A stretch of DNA of 27,483 nucleotides from positions 1-27,483 of the forward strand of contig JASGGQ010000019.1 of NCBI GenBank assembly GCA_047604965.1, read 5' to 3'. Numbering within the stretch: position 1 is the first letter of the stretch; each line of letters starts with the position of its first letter. Below the pieces are notes generated by a model that was not told the origin of the DNA, did no database searches, and worked only from the letters and a program-made list of their open reading frames with translations. The position numbers and the translations under genes were made by a program. The DNA is from JAGIBJ01 sp047604965 (lineage in GTDB: Bacteria > Actinomycetota > Thermoleophilia > Solirubrobacterales > Solirubrobacteraceae). Of this stretch, positions 7,061 to 14,533 are shown one piece after another.

Positions 7061-7569
7061 TCGGCGTAGTGCCGGCCTTCGGCCTCGTGGTGGGTGAAGA
7101 GCACCGGTTCGCCGCCGAGCGGGAAGTCGCGGCGCTGCGGATGGCCTTCGTAGTCCTCCGGCATCAAAATCCGCCGCAAATCGGGGTGGCCGTCGAAGAT
7201 CACGCCGAGCAGGTCGTAGATCTCGCGCTCTTGATGGTCGGCGGTCGGCCACTGCGGGGCCACCGAGTCGACGTGCGGGTCGTCGGTCGGGACACGCAAC
7301 TTGACCGCGACGCGATCGGGACGCTGCATGTCGAGGAGTTCGTAATGCACCGCCAGGCGCGGCTCGTGCGGGTACTCGTCCGCGCCGTGGACGCTCGCCA
7401 AGAAGCGGTAGCCCTCGTCGCGCAACAGGCCGAGCGCCGCCTGCACCTGCGCCGGCTGAATCTCGATCGTGCCGTGGCCGTTGTGGTGAGCGGTGCCGAT
7501 CACGGCCTCATCGCCGAGGCGGGCGCGAAGCCCGCCGGCGAGCAGTTCCAGGCCGGTCGGATCAGGCAC
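7057..7569 (-). CDS. nuoC: NADH-quinone oxidoreductase subunit C
   Basis: This 170-residue 30-kDa-type subunit of complex I is a peripheral arm structural subunit that packs against NuoD. The diagnostic segment at about 113-136 (QEREIYDLLGVIFDGHPDLR followed by RIL) and the following MPEDYEGHPQRRDFPL are present. It is separate from NuoD, not fused as in some proteobacteria. Its start overlaps the nuoB end by 8 bases and its stop overlaps the nuoD start, so all four genes are tightly coupled. Confidence 0.96.
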   Translation of the reverse strand: MPDPTGLELLAGGLRARLGDEAVIGTAHHNGHGTIEIQPAQVQAALGLLRDEGYRFLASVHGADEYPHEPRLAVHYELLDMQRPDRVAVKLRVPTDDPHVDSVAPQWPTADHQEREIYDLLGVIFDGHPDLRRILMPEDYEGHPQRRDFPLGGEPVLFTHHEAEGRHYAE

Positions 7570-8338
7570 GGGCCGGCCCGATGCGCGTCGGCGGCAAGGT
7601 CAGGCCCGGGGCATCGCTGGTGGCCGGTTCCCCCGTCAGCGCAGCGATCGGGATGGCGGTCGTCGACGGCTGGCCGGGCGAGACGATCGTCCCACCACCA
7701 CCGGGCACGCCTTCGGTGCCGAGCACCTCGATCGTCTCGCCGGCTTCGTAGCGGGCGCGCCAGCCAAGGTCGGGCTTCTGCTGGATCTGGTCGCGCAGCT
7801 TCAGCACGCCGTACATCACCGCTTCTGGGCGCGGCGGGCAGCCGGGCACATGCACGTCGACCGGCAAGAACTTGTCGGCCGGCACGATCGCGTAGTTGTT
7901 GAACACACCCATCGAACTCGAGCAGGCACCCATCGCGATCGTCCACTTCGGTTCGAGCATCTGGTCGTAGATCCGGCGGATAATCGGCGCCATCTTGATG
8001 CTGACCCGGCCCGACAGAATCAGCAGGTCGGCCTGACGCGGGCTGGCGCGCATCGCCTCCGAACCGATTCGGGCGATATCCAGGCGGCTGCCAACGAGCG
8101 TGATCATCTCGATCGCGCAGCAGGCTAGGCCGAAGGTCGCCGGGAAGATCGCGTTCGAACGGGCCCACGTCAACGCTGCGTCGAGCGTCGTCGTCAGCAC
8201 GCGGCTGCGGACGTACTCCTCCAGCTCCTCGTCGCTCATGTCGCCACGCAGCATGCGCTGCGCGTCGTACTGGCGGATCTTGAGATCGGCGGCCGCGTCG
8301 GTCGCGGCGACGCCAAGTGGCGTGCGGGTCACTTCCAT
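7562..8338 (-). CDS. nuoB: NADH-quinone oxidoreductase subunit B
   Basis: This 258-residue PSST-type subunit carries the N2 [4Fe-4S] cluster, which passes electrons to quinone. The four cluster cysteines are visible: Cys73-Cys74 in LACCAIEM, Cys139 in GACSSS, and Cys167 in VPGCPPRPE. The frame is open far upstream, but I start at ATG 8338, overlapping the nuoA end by 10 bases, because homology-like sequence begins there. After about residue 200 there is a Gly/Pro/Thr-rich tail of roughly 55 residues that most NuoB proteins lack. It could be a lineage-specific extension. Confidence 0.96.
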   Translation of the reverse strand: MEVTRTPLGVAATDAAADLKIRQYDAQRMLRGDMSDEELEEYVRSRVLTTTLDAALTWARSNAIFPATFGLACCAIEMITLVGSRLDIARIGSEAMRASPRQADLLILSGRVSIKMAPIIRRIYDQMLEPKWTIAMGACSSSMGVFNNYAIVPADKFLPVDVHVPGCPPRPEAVMYGVLKLRDQIQQKPDLGWRARYEAGETIEVLGTEGVPGGGGTIVSPGQPSTTAIPIAALTGEPATSDAPGLTLPPTRIGPARA

Positions 8339-8688
8339 TCCAGCGCACCTCGCCGCCAGACGTACACCAGCGCGACCGTCAGCAGCACGATGAAGACGAC
8401 CGTCTCGATCAGCGCGAAGGCGCCGAAGGCCGCCAGTTGCACGGCGATCGGGTAGAGGAAGATCACTTCGATGTCGAAGAGGATGAAGAGCATCGCGACG
8501 AGGTAAAAGCTCACGCCGAACTTGAAGCCCTGCTTGACATCGGACGGCAACCCGCACTCGTACGGGTCCTCTTTCATGTTCACCGGGCGGCGCCTCGGGC
8601 CGATCACCGCACCGGCGCCAACGAACGCGATGGCAATGAGCGAGGCGACCGCGATGAACACGAGCGCTGGCAGGTATGACTGCAGCAC
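8329..8688 (-). CDS. nuoA: NADH-quinone oxidoreductase subunit A
   Basis: This 119-residue membrane subunit of complex I has three predicted transmembrane helices (about 6-30, 60-80 and 88-110). The conserved loop KEDPYECG between helices 1 and 2 holds the cysteine near the quinone channel. FYLVAMLFILFDIEVIFLYP is the family hallmark. The start is a GTG at 8688, with AAGG only a couple of bases upstream. It is the first gene of the nuo run. The 177 bases upstream are mostly featureless to my eye apart from a 6-bp hairpin at 8817-8831, and presumably hold the promoter. Confidence 0.95.
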   Translation of the reverse strand: MLQSYLPALVFIAVASLIAIAFVGAGAVIGPRRRPVNMKEDPYECGLPSDVKQGFKFGVSFYLVAMLFILFDIEVIFLYPIAVQLAAFGAFALIETVVFIVLLTVALVYVWRRGALEWK

Positions 8689-8865
8689 AGCCTTGTTGTA
8701 CCACCGGCGCCGGTTCTCGCCTACATCGTGGCGCTTGGCACGTACACCGCAACCGCCGTTGCGTGACCCTCATCACTCCCCCGTGGGGCGCCACTGCGGG
8801 CGCTGCGGGCGCATTCGCACCAGCTTGGTGCCGTGCCGCTGGTGCCGTGCCGTGCCGCCGCGCGA

Positions 8866-9339
8866 TCAGCCGGTCAACACCGCGCGCCAGGCAAGGAACG
8901 CGATCACGCCAGCCGCCGTCGCGATGATCGCCAGCTCCCGCAGCAGCACCTCGTTCGCGATCCCGGTCGCGCGCCGCTCGGCATCGGCATCGCCGCCGAC
9001 GACCGCTTCCCGCAAGGCCGCAGCCGACGCATAGCCGTGGCGTTCGAGCACCGTCTGCGCCGCGATCAACCGCAGCTGCTCGGCGAAGTAGGTCACCGCG
9101 ACCGGCGTGAGGATATACACCCACGCCAACCCCTCGGCCGGCGGCGTCGCAGCGGCGGCGTACACCCCTGCAAAGACGGCGTACGCCGCCGCGACCCCCT
9201 GCCCCGTGCGAGCCAGCCACCAGAACGGGCGGGCCGGCCGGTTGAGCGCCCACATCGCGAGGCCGACGGCGCCCGCCACCACGTTGACCGCGCCGACGAT
9301 CCAGGCGCAGGCGATGTATGGGTCCGACATCGCGCTCAT
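8866..9339 (-). CDS. Four-helix integral membrane protein of unknown function
   Basis: This 157-residue protein has four likely membrane helices at about 9-31, 40-63, 70-90 and 135-153. Between the last two is a charged loop with ERHGYASAAALREAV. I do not recognise the family. The open frame extends upstream into the flavin reductase gene, so I start at ATG 9339. ATG 9330 is also possible. No clear ribosome-binding site supports either. It lies between the flavin reductase-like gene and the nuo genes on the same strand, with a gap of 119 bases upstream and 177 downstream. An electron-transport link is suggested by position only. Confidence 0.7.
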   Translation of the reverse strand: MSAMSDPYIACAWIVGAVNVVAGAVGLAMWALNRPARPFWWLARTGQGVAAAYAVFAGVYAAAATPPAEGLAWVYILTPVAVTYFAEQLRLIAAQTVLERHGYASAAALREAVVGGDADAERRATGIANEVLLRELAIIATAAGVIAFLAWRAVLTG

Positions 9340-9458
9340 CCTGACGACCATCGGACCGCCGCGCACTGCCGACCGGTCACACCGTTGTGGCGCGCACCAG
9401 GTGGCACGTCCCGGCGCGCAACGCCGCCCTTGCCCGCTCGCCCGCAGCAGCGCGCCCG

Positions 9459-9938
9459 CTACGTCGCCGAGAGCGAGCCGAAGGCGCCCCGGTGGAAGAG
9501 CAGCGGCTCGGCGGTCGGGTCGTGACGGATGTCGAGGCAGCGGCACAGCACGATCTCATGGTCGCCACCGGCGAGCACCTCGACGATCTCCCCCGCGACG
9601 GTCGCAGCCGCAGCCGCGATCGTCGGCACCCCGGCAAGCGCATCGAGCGCGATCCCGTGAAACTTCTCGGCCGGGTCGTGCTTGCCGGCGAAGCGTGCCG
9701 CCATCGGCGCTTGCGACGCACGCAAAATCGAGACCGCGAGCCGCCCGGCGTCGCGCACCACCGGCAAGGTGCGGGAGGTCGCCGCAAAGCAGATGAGAAA
9801 GAGCGGCGGATCGAGCGACACGCTCGTCAGGGCATTGGTCGTCAGGCCCACCGGGCCATCTGGCCCCTCGGCCGTCACCACCGCAACGCCGGTGGCAAAC
9901 GCTCCGAACGCATCCCGGAACTCGCGTGCGGAGAGCAT
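9459..9938 (-). CDS. Flavin reductase-like FMN-binding protein
   Basis: This 159-residue protein resembles the flavin reductase (HpaC/RutF-like) family, which binds FMN in a split-barrel fold and often supplies reduced flavin to a monooxygenase. Typical features are FRDAFGAFATGVAVVTA at the N-terminus, GLTTNALTSVSLDPPLFLIC in the middle, and FAGKHDPAEKF (residue about 88-98) with C-terminal HEIVLCR. I start at ATG 9938, which shares one base with the upstream cupredoxin stop (TGATG), not at the longer in-frame position. No monooxygenase partner is seen nearby, so the physiological acceptor is unknown. Confidence 0.85.
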   Translation of the reverse strand: MLSAREFRDAFGAFATGVAVVTAEGPDGPVGLTTNALTSVSLDPPLFLICFAATSRTLPVVRDAGRLAVSILRASQAPMAARFAGKHDPAEKFHGIALDALAGVPTIAAAAATVAGEIVEVLAGGDHEIVLCRCLDIRHDPTAEPLLFHRGAFGSLSAT

Positions 9939-10456
9939 CACTGCTGCTGGCGCACTTCGATCACGCCGTACATGCCGAGATCGTCGTCGTTGGCGATCGA
10001 CGAGCGCCACCGGTACTTGCCCGGTTCGAGCGTGACGTTGCCGCTCTTGACTTCGCCGGGCTGCATCGCGGAGATCGCCAGCAGCGTCTTGGGCTTGTCA
10101 TCACTGGAGCGCGGCACGATCGTCTCGATCTGGAGGTTATGCACCTGCGTGCCGCGGTTGGCCGCGTACACCTCAATGTTGCCGGTCGGAATGCTGACCG
10201 ACTGCGGCTTGAGCGTGAATTCGCGCAACTCCACGTCGATCCGGTCACCATCGAGCCGGACGCTGCCGTCCTGGCCGGCGCGCAGCAGCGCGAGGTACAG
10301 CAACGCGCAAACGATCGCTGCCCCGATCGCCAGCACCTGCACCTGAAGCGGCGTCAGCGGCGCGCGGCGCCGGGCCGGACGACCGCCGCGCTGACGTTGT
10401 GGCGCGTGAGGGGGGCGCGTCGGTTGCGCGCTGGTCGGACCCGGCATGGACGGCAT
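9938..10456 (-). CDS. Membrane-anchored cupredoxin-like protein lacking copper ligands
   Basis: This 172-residue protein has a Pro/Arg-rich cytoplasmic N-terminus (1-36), one transmembrane helix (about 37-59) and an extracytoplasmic cupredoxin-like beta-domain (70-172). Cupredoxins bind type 1 copper through His, Cys, His and Met, usually with the last three in a G-Y-x3-C-x4-H-x4-M pattern. Here the loop at 146-164 has exactly that spacing. The cysteine position is Ser152 and the second histidine position is Asp157. Met162 and an upstream His106 remain. Type 1 copper binding therefore looks lost. It is coupled to the flavin reductase gene and diverges from a cytochrome c gene. It may be a structural subunit of a respiratory complex. 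Confidence 0.8.
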   Translation of the reverse strand: MPSMPGPTSAQPTRPPHAPQRQRGGRPARRRAPLTPLQVQVLAIGAAIVCALLYLALLRAGQDGSVRLDGDRIDVELREFTLKPQSVSIPTGNIEVYAANRGTQVHNLQIETIVPRSSDDKPKTLLAISAMQPGEVKSGNVTLEPGKYRWRSSIANDDDLGMYGVIEVRQQQ

Positions 10457-10461
10457 CTTCC

Positions 10462-10469
10462 CGTATAGT
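10462..10469. promoter_or_regulatory. Overlapping divergent -10 elements
   Basis: Only 23 bases separate the start codons of the cupredoxin-like gene (minus, 10456) and the cytochrome c gene (plus, 10480). CGTATAGT at 10462-10469 gives TATAGT on the plus strand and TATACG on the minus strand. Both would place transcription starts within about 4 bases of the respective ATG. This fits a bidirectional promoter making nearly leaderless mRNAs. No good -35 is visible for either side. Confidence 0.5.
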
Positions 10470-10479
10470 GGCCGTCGCT

Positions 10480-10962
10480 ATGCGTCACGCCGCCCGATTC
10501 GCCGCCTTCGCCGTCGGCTGCAGCTCGCTGGTTGCCCTGTCCGCCTGTGGTTCGCAGGAGATCAGCATCGCCAAGAGCAGCCCGTACTACAAGGGCGCAG
10601 CGCTCTTCGATCAACGCTGCTCGGGCTGCCACAGCCTCGATGTCGTCGGCGCGCACGGCTCGGCCGTGAAGGCCTCCGATAAGGAGCCGAGCGACGGACC
10701 GAACTTCAACCAGCGCAAGGAAACGCGCGAGAACGTGCTGTACGCGCTGCGCAACGGCGGCTTCTCGGGCGCGATCATGCCGCAGAACCTGGCGACCGGC
10801 GAGGATGCCGAGGCGCTCGCCGACTTCCTTGCGAAGTACGCCGGCCGCGACGCCAAGGTGCCGGCCGCTCCGGTGCCCTCCGCCACGCCCGACGCCGCAT
10901 CGACCACCCCGGCTGACGAGCCAACAGCACCGGCCGACGAGACGACGGCCACCACGCCGTAA
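10480..10962 (+). CDS. Lipoprotein c-type cytochrome
   Basis: This 160-residue exported mono-heme cytochrome c has a lipoprotein signal with lipobox LSAC, so Cys23 would be lipidated and the protein anchored on the outer face of the membrane. Heme is attached at CSGCH (47-51), with His51 as proximal ligand. Met100 in GAIMPQNL is the likely distal ligand. The C-terminal 35 residues are a disordered Ala/Pro/Thr-rich tail. I start at ATG 10480 because the signal peptide begins there and a -10-like TATAGT lies at 10464-10469. The likely role is electron shuttling in the respiratory chain, beside the cupredoxin-like protein. Confidence 0.92.
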   Translation: MRHAARFAAFAVGCSSLVALSACGSQEISIAKSSPYYKGAALFDQRCSGCHSLDVVGAHGSAVKASDKEPSDGPNFNQRKETRENVLYALRNGGFSGAIMPQNLATGEDAEALADFLAKYAGRDAKVPAAPVPSATPDAASTTPADEPTAPADETTATTP

Positions 10963-10969
10963 CCGCCGT

Positions 10970-10986
10970 CCTCGCGATACGCGAGG
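10970..10986 (+). promoter_or_regulatory. Hairpin between cytochrome c and serS
   Basis: A perfect 7-bp stem (10970-10976 with 10980-10986) with a 3-base loop lies 7 bases after the cytochrome stop. It ends 9 bases before the serS ATG. Its 3' arm contains GAGG, the only ribosome-binding-like sequence for serS, so the fold could mask that site or act as a short terminator. Confidence 0.45.
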
Positions 10987-10995
10987 CTTACGCCC

Positions 10996-12300
10996 ATGCT
11001 CGATCTCAAGGCCCTCCGCGCCGACCCCGACGCCGCGCGCGCCGCGCTTGCACGCCGTGGCGACGGGATCGCCGAGCGCGTCGATCGTGTGCTGGAACTC
11101 GACGAACGCCGCCGCGAACTGCTGCCGCAGGTCGAAGGGTTGCGCGCCGAAGCCAAACAGCGCGCCAAAGAGGTCGGCCAACGGATCAAGGCGCTCAGCG
11201 AGCTGCCGGCCGACGAAGCCGCCACCCAGCGCGAGGAGATCACGACGTGGGCGAAAGCGCCGACACTCCAAGCCGAGGAGTTGCGCGTCGAGCTGGAGCG
11301 CGTCGAAGCAGAGTTCCACGAGGCGCTGCTGCTACTCCCGAACCTGCCCGACCCGTCGGCCGCCCCGCACGACACCGTGCTGCGTGAGGTCGGCACGCCC
11401 CGCGCATTCGGGTTCGCGCCCCGCGATCACCTTCAGCTTGGCGGCACGTTGATCGACATGGAGCGCGCCGCGCGCCTCTCCGGGTCGCGCTTCGCGCTGC
11501 TCAAAGGCCAGCTCGTGCAGCTGGAGCTTGCGCTCGTGCAGTGGGTCATGAGCCGCCTGGCGACCGAGGGCTTCACCCCGGTTATCCCGCCGGTGCTCGT
11601 GCGCGAAGAGGCGCTGCTCGGCACCGGTTTTCTGCCCGACACCGAGCAGCAGATCTACACGCTGCCGGCCGAAGAGCTGTACCTCGTCGGCACCAGCGAG
11701 GTCGCGCTGGCGTCGATGCATGCCGGTGAGATCCTCGAAGTGAGCGAGCTGCCGCTGCGCTACGCCGGATTCTCGCCATGCTTCCGCCGCGAGGCCGGCT
11801 CGGCCGGCTCGGCCGACCGTGGCCTCTTCCGCGTCCACCAATTCGACAAGGTCGAGATGTTCGCGTTCGTCGAGCCGTCGCTCGCCGCCGAGGAGCATGA
11901 ACGAATCCTGGCCGTCGAAGAGTCGATCCTGCAAGGGCTCGAACTGCCCTATCGGGTCGTGAACATCGCGGTCGACGACCTCGGCCCGAGCGCCGCGAAG
12001 AAGTACGACTGCGAAGCGTGGCTGCCGAGCCAGCAGACCTACCGTGAGCTGACCTCATGCTCGAACACGACCGAGTTCCAGGCGCGCCGCCTCGAAGCGC
12101 GTTACCGCCCGCTGCGCGAGGATGGCCAGCCCGGCAAGCCGGAGGCGGTCGCGACGCTCAACGGCACCGCCACCGCAGTCGGACGGACGATCATCGCGAT
12201 CCTCGAAAACCACCAGCAGCAAGATGGAACGGTCGCGATTCCGGCGGCGCTGCACCCATTCGGCGCACCACCGGTACTCGACGCGCCCGGCCGCGAATAA
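10996..12300 (+). CDS. serS: Seryl-tRNA synthetase
   Basis: This 434-residue class IIa aminoacyl-tRNA synthetase charges tRNA-Ser and, where present, tRNA-Sec, using serine and ATP in the cytosol. Residues about 1-115 form the antiparallel coiled-coil arm that grips the long variable arm of the tRNA. The catalytic core has TSE at 233-235 (serine binding), motif 2 FRREAGSAG at 263-271, the segment GLFRVHQFDKVEMF at 276-289, and motif 3 from NGTATAVGRTIIAILENHQQ (389-408) with DG after it. Length is normal and nothing is missing. It starts 33 bases after the cytochrome gene, with a hairpin between them. Confidence 0.98.
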   Translation: MLDLKALRADPDAARAALARRGDGIAERVDRVLELDERRRELLPQVEGLRAEAKQRAKEVGQRIKALSELPADEAATQREEITTWAKAPTLQAEELRVELERVEAEFHEALLLLPNLPDPSAAPHDTVLREVGTPRAFGFAPRDHLQLGGTLIDMERAARLSGSRFALLKGQLVQLELALVQWVMSRLATEGFTPVIPPVLVREEALLGTGFLPDTEQQIYTLPAEELYLVGTSEVALASMHAGEILEVSELPLRYAGFSPCFRREAGSAGSADRGLFRVHQFDKVEMFAFVEPSLAAEEHERILAVEESILQGLELPYRVVNIAVDDLGPSAAKKYDCEAWLPSQQTYRELTSCSNTTEFQARRLEARYRPLREDGQPGKPEAVATLNGTATAVGRTIIAILENHQQQDGTVAIPAALHPFGAPPVLDAPGRE

Positions 12301-12329
12301 GGAGCTGTCTCAAAATGAGCTGGGCGCGG

Positions 12330-12596
12330 CTACTGCAAGCCCTGGCGGGCCTCGCGCACCAGCGTCACCGATTCCGGGAAGACGCGCGCGATCACGCTGC
12401 GGATCTGCTCGGCCTGCTGATCGGCGGTGCCCTGGACGTTGACGCGGTTGACGGCCGCGACCGTCATCTGCACCGCGAGCTGAATCGCATTGTCGGCCCA
12501 CGCGAGGTTCTGCTGGCCCTGCATCTGCTCGGCAAGTTCCGCCAGGCGCTTCTGGAACTCGTTGGGGTCGCCGCCGAACAGATTGAAGCTTTCCAT
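12330..12596 (-). CDS. Small hypothetical protein, 88 aa
   Basis: This 88-residue soluble protein begins MESFNLFGGDPNEFQKRLAE. It has a Gln-rich amphipathic helical stretch (about 13-35) and a second helical region that includes AIQLAVQMTVAAVNRVNVQG. No domain is recognised. The start at ATG 12596 is chosen over an in-frame position 9 codons upstream because the family-like compact sequence begins there. No strong ribosome-binding site is seen. It is the last gene of the minus-strand run that begins with the cation transporter, and it converges on serS with a 29-base gap. Confidence 0.6.
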   Translation of the reverse strand: MESFNLFGGDPNEFQKRLAELAEQMQGQQNLAWADNAIQLAVQMTVAAVNRVNVQGTADQQAEQIRSVIARVFPESVTLVREARQGLQ

Positions 12597-12650
12597 GCGT
12601 TCGATGCTAGCTCGATCCGGCAACTCCCGAGCGGCTGACGGCAGATCGGG

Positions 12651-13460
12651 TCAGCGGATCGGGCCGTCGAGCGGTCCAGTGGAGACCGCCACGCTGCGCA
12701 ATGGCGCTCGTGGCGCCCCCGCCGGCCGCGCCGGATCGCTGACCTGCTCGCCGAAGGTGCGCCCCGGCGGCACCGACCATTCGATCGCGCCGATCCACCA
12801 GCCACGGAAGCTCGCTGGGATCACGCGCTGCGGATCGTGCCCGGGCGAGATCGCGGAGGCGGTCAGCGCGACGCAGCGCCCACCCCCGGCCTGCGTCGGG
12901 CAGGCGCGAATGCCGAGGAGCCGGCGCCCCCCGATCCATCCGCCGGTCCATCGCCCCCCGTTGGCGCTGACGGTCACACCGACCCGCGGACTGCCGGTCA
13001 ACGTCGGCCGCGCGAGCGCTTTGAGTCGGCCATCCCAGGTCGGCGTGGCAACGGTCGCCTCCCCCTTGCTGCCAACGACCCGCAACTCGATGTGACTGCC
13101 GGCCAGCACCTCACCGGGCGCAAAACGCGGACCGGTCGCGTTGGAACGTTCGCACGCGCTGCCGCAAACCTTCCACACACGGCGCTGCACCGTCCCGACC
13201 CGCATCACCGGCCGCAGCACCAGTGGGTCGCCATTTACGTCGTACCGCAGGGCGCCGACCAGGCGGCGATCGACCGGCGCCGTCTCGCCGATGCCGGTCG
13301 CGCGTTTGACAACGGTGAAGACCACGAATGCGGGCAGCAGGACGGCGGTCAGCACGACAATGCGCGACAGCCAGCGATGACGACGCGGCGGCGGTGCCCA
13401 CGGCGCAAACGGCTCGGCGGGCAGCTCATCGGCCTCGGCTGCGTCGGCATCCCCCTCCAT
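12651..13460 (-). CDS. Single-pass membrane protein with extracytoplasmic domain, unknown function
   Basis: This 269-residue protein has an acidic, Pro-rich cytoplasmic N-terminus (1-26), a transmembrane helix at about 31-52 preceded by Arg/His (inside-positive), and a roughly 215-residue outside domain. That domain is rich in beta-forming and Gly/Arg stretches. It contains cysteine pairs (VCGSAC and later ACPTQAGGGRC) that could form disulfides. I do not recognise the family. The ATG at 13460 is chosen because the upstream part of the frame would overlap the neighbouring gene. It follows the LPG-synthase-TM family gene by 38 bases, probably in the same operon, and might work at the envelope. 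Confidence 0.7.
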   Translation of the reverse strand: MEGDADAAEADELPAEPFAPWAPPPRRHRWLSRIVVLTAVLLPAFVVFTVVKRATGIGETAPVDRRLVGALRYDVNGDPLVLRPVMRVGTVQRRVWKVCGSACERSNATGPRFAPGEVLAGSHIELRVVGSKGEATVATPTWDGRLKALARPTLTGSPRVGVTVSANGGRWTGGWIGGRRLLGIRACPTQAGGGRCVALTASAISPGHDPQRVIPASFRGWWIGAIEWSVPPGRTFGEQVSDPARPAGAPRAPLRSVAVSTGPLDGPIR

Positions 13461-13498
13461 CGGGCTGATCGTAGAGGTCGCGCCAGCGCCAACGTCTG

Positions 13499-14533
13499 CT
13501 ACCCGGCGTCGCGGCGCCCCTCCCACCGCTCCCGCGTCGCGATCGTCGCGATCGTCTCGTCAGGTTCAGGCGGCTGCTCAGCGAAGCGCGCCGCCTCGCG
13601 ATCTGCCCGTCCACGCTCGATCGCTTCACGGAAGGAACGCACCTCAAAGACCCACGCCAGCGCGAAGAATCCGACCCCGAGCGAGAGGATCGCGACCGCC
13701 GCCTGCTGGCCAACGCCGTACGCAGCGACGGTCGCGCCAGCCGCCTTGCCGTTGAAGAGCTCTAGCAGCATCGCCTGCACCACGCCGGCACCACCGGGAG
13801 TGAACGGGAAGATCGCGGCGACAGCGTTTGCACTGAGCACGAGGCAGACGTTCTCCACCGTCGCCGGCATCCCGAAGGCCCGCAGGAAGAAGAAGAAGGC
13901 GGCGCCGCGCACCAGCCAGCCGGCGCCCTGCACACCCCACACCGTGCGAAGGTAGAGCCGCCGGTCGCGCAGCACCGCGAAACCCTGGCGTACGCGCGCC
14001 CAGAACGCCCGCACGCGCAACGCGACGAGCGCGAAGAGCATCAGCAGGCCGAGCGCGGCGGCGGTCAGCAGGAAGAGCGCACGGCGACCATCGCTGACGA
14101 TGAACGACAGGTCGACGGCGTTGAACGAAAGCCACGACGGCGGCGATGGGAAGACCCCGGCGATCACGGCAATCAGCACCGCCAGCGCGCCGGCGCAAAG
14201 GTCGAAGATCGCTTCGACGAGCAGTGCAGCACCGACCGTCGGGTAGGTCGAGGTTGGGATCGAAGTTTTCGTGAGATAGAACTTGAGCACGTCGCCGCCG
14301 CGTGCCGGAATAACGTTGTTAAAGCCGTACGCCGCGAGGTAGGCCCCCCACATCTGCTGATAGCGCACCGCCTCGTGGGGGTAGGCCGCTTGCAGGATGT
14401 TGCGCCAGGCCAGCGCCCGCAAGCTGAGATAGCCAACGAAGCAGGCCATCGCGATCAGCAGCGGCCCCAGCCGGACACTGCCGAGGCCGGAGACGAACTG
14501 CGCGAAGTCGTCGAGGATCGACCCGAGAATCAC
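13499..14533 (-). CDS. LPG-synthase TM-domain (UPF0104) family membrane protein
   Basis: This 344-residue polytopic protein (about 7-8 helices) belongs to the family of the flippase-like membrane domain of lysylphosphatidylglycerol synthase. Supporting segments are ALAWRNILQAAY with YQQMWGAYLAAYGFNNVIPARGGDVLKFYL (a typical early loop, here split over about residues 38-87) and IFPFTPGGAGVVQAMLLELF near the C-terminus. There is no C-terminal aminoacyl transferase domain, so it is the stand-alone form, often found with glycolipid genes and thought to move or bind lipids. I start at GTG 14533, which overlaps the upstream GNAT stop as GTGA. The C-terminus is a charged cytoplasmic tail. Confidence 0.85.
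   Translation of the reverse strand: MILGSILDDFAQFVSGLGSVRLGPLLIAMACFVGYLSLRALAWRNILQAAYPHEAVRYQQMWGAYLAAYGFNNVIPARGGDVLKFYLTKTSIPTSTYPTVGAALLVEAIFDLCAGALAVLIAVIAGVFPSPPSWLSFNAVDLSFIVSDGRRALFLLTAAALGLLMLFALVALRVRAFWARVRQGFAVLRDRRLYLRTVWGVQGAGWLVRGAAFFFFLRAFGMPATVENVCLVLSANAVAAIFPFTPGGAGVVQAMLLELFNGKAAGATVAAYGVGQQAAVAILSLGVGFFALAWVFEVRSFREAIERGRADREAARFAEQPPEPDETIATIATRERWEGRRDAG

Noticed and set aside
7061..7252. N-terminal extension of nuoD by 64 codons
   Set aside because: It overlaps nuoC in another frame, is Arg/Pro-rich like antisense or shifted coding sequence, and the ATGA coupling marks the real start.
8339..9253. A much longer NuoB reading frame
   Set aside because: The upstream part overlaps nuoA and the four-helix protein gene, and homology-like sequence begins at 8338.
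12301..12325. GAGCTGTCTCAAAA-like sequence resembling an insertion-sequence end
   Set aside because: No matching inverted end, target duplication or transposase gene is present nearby.
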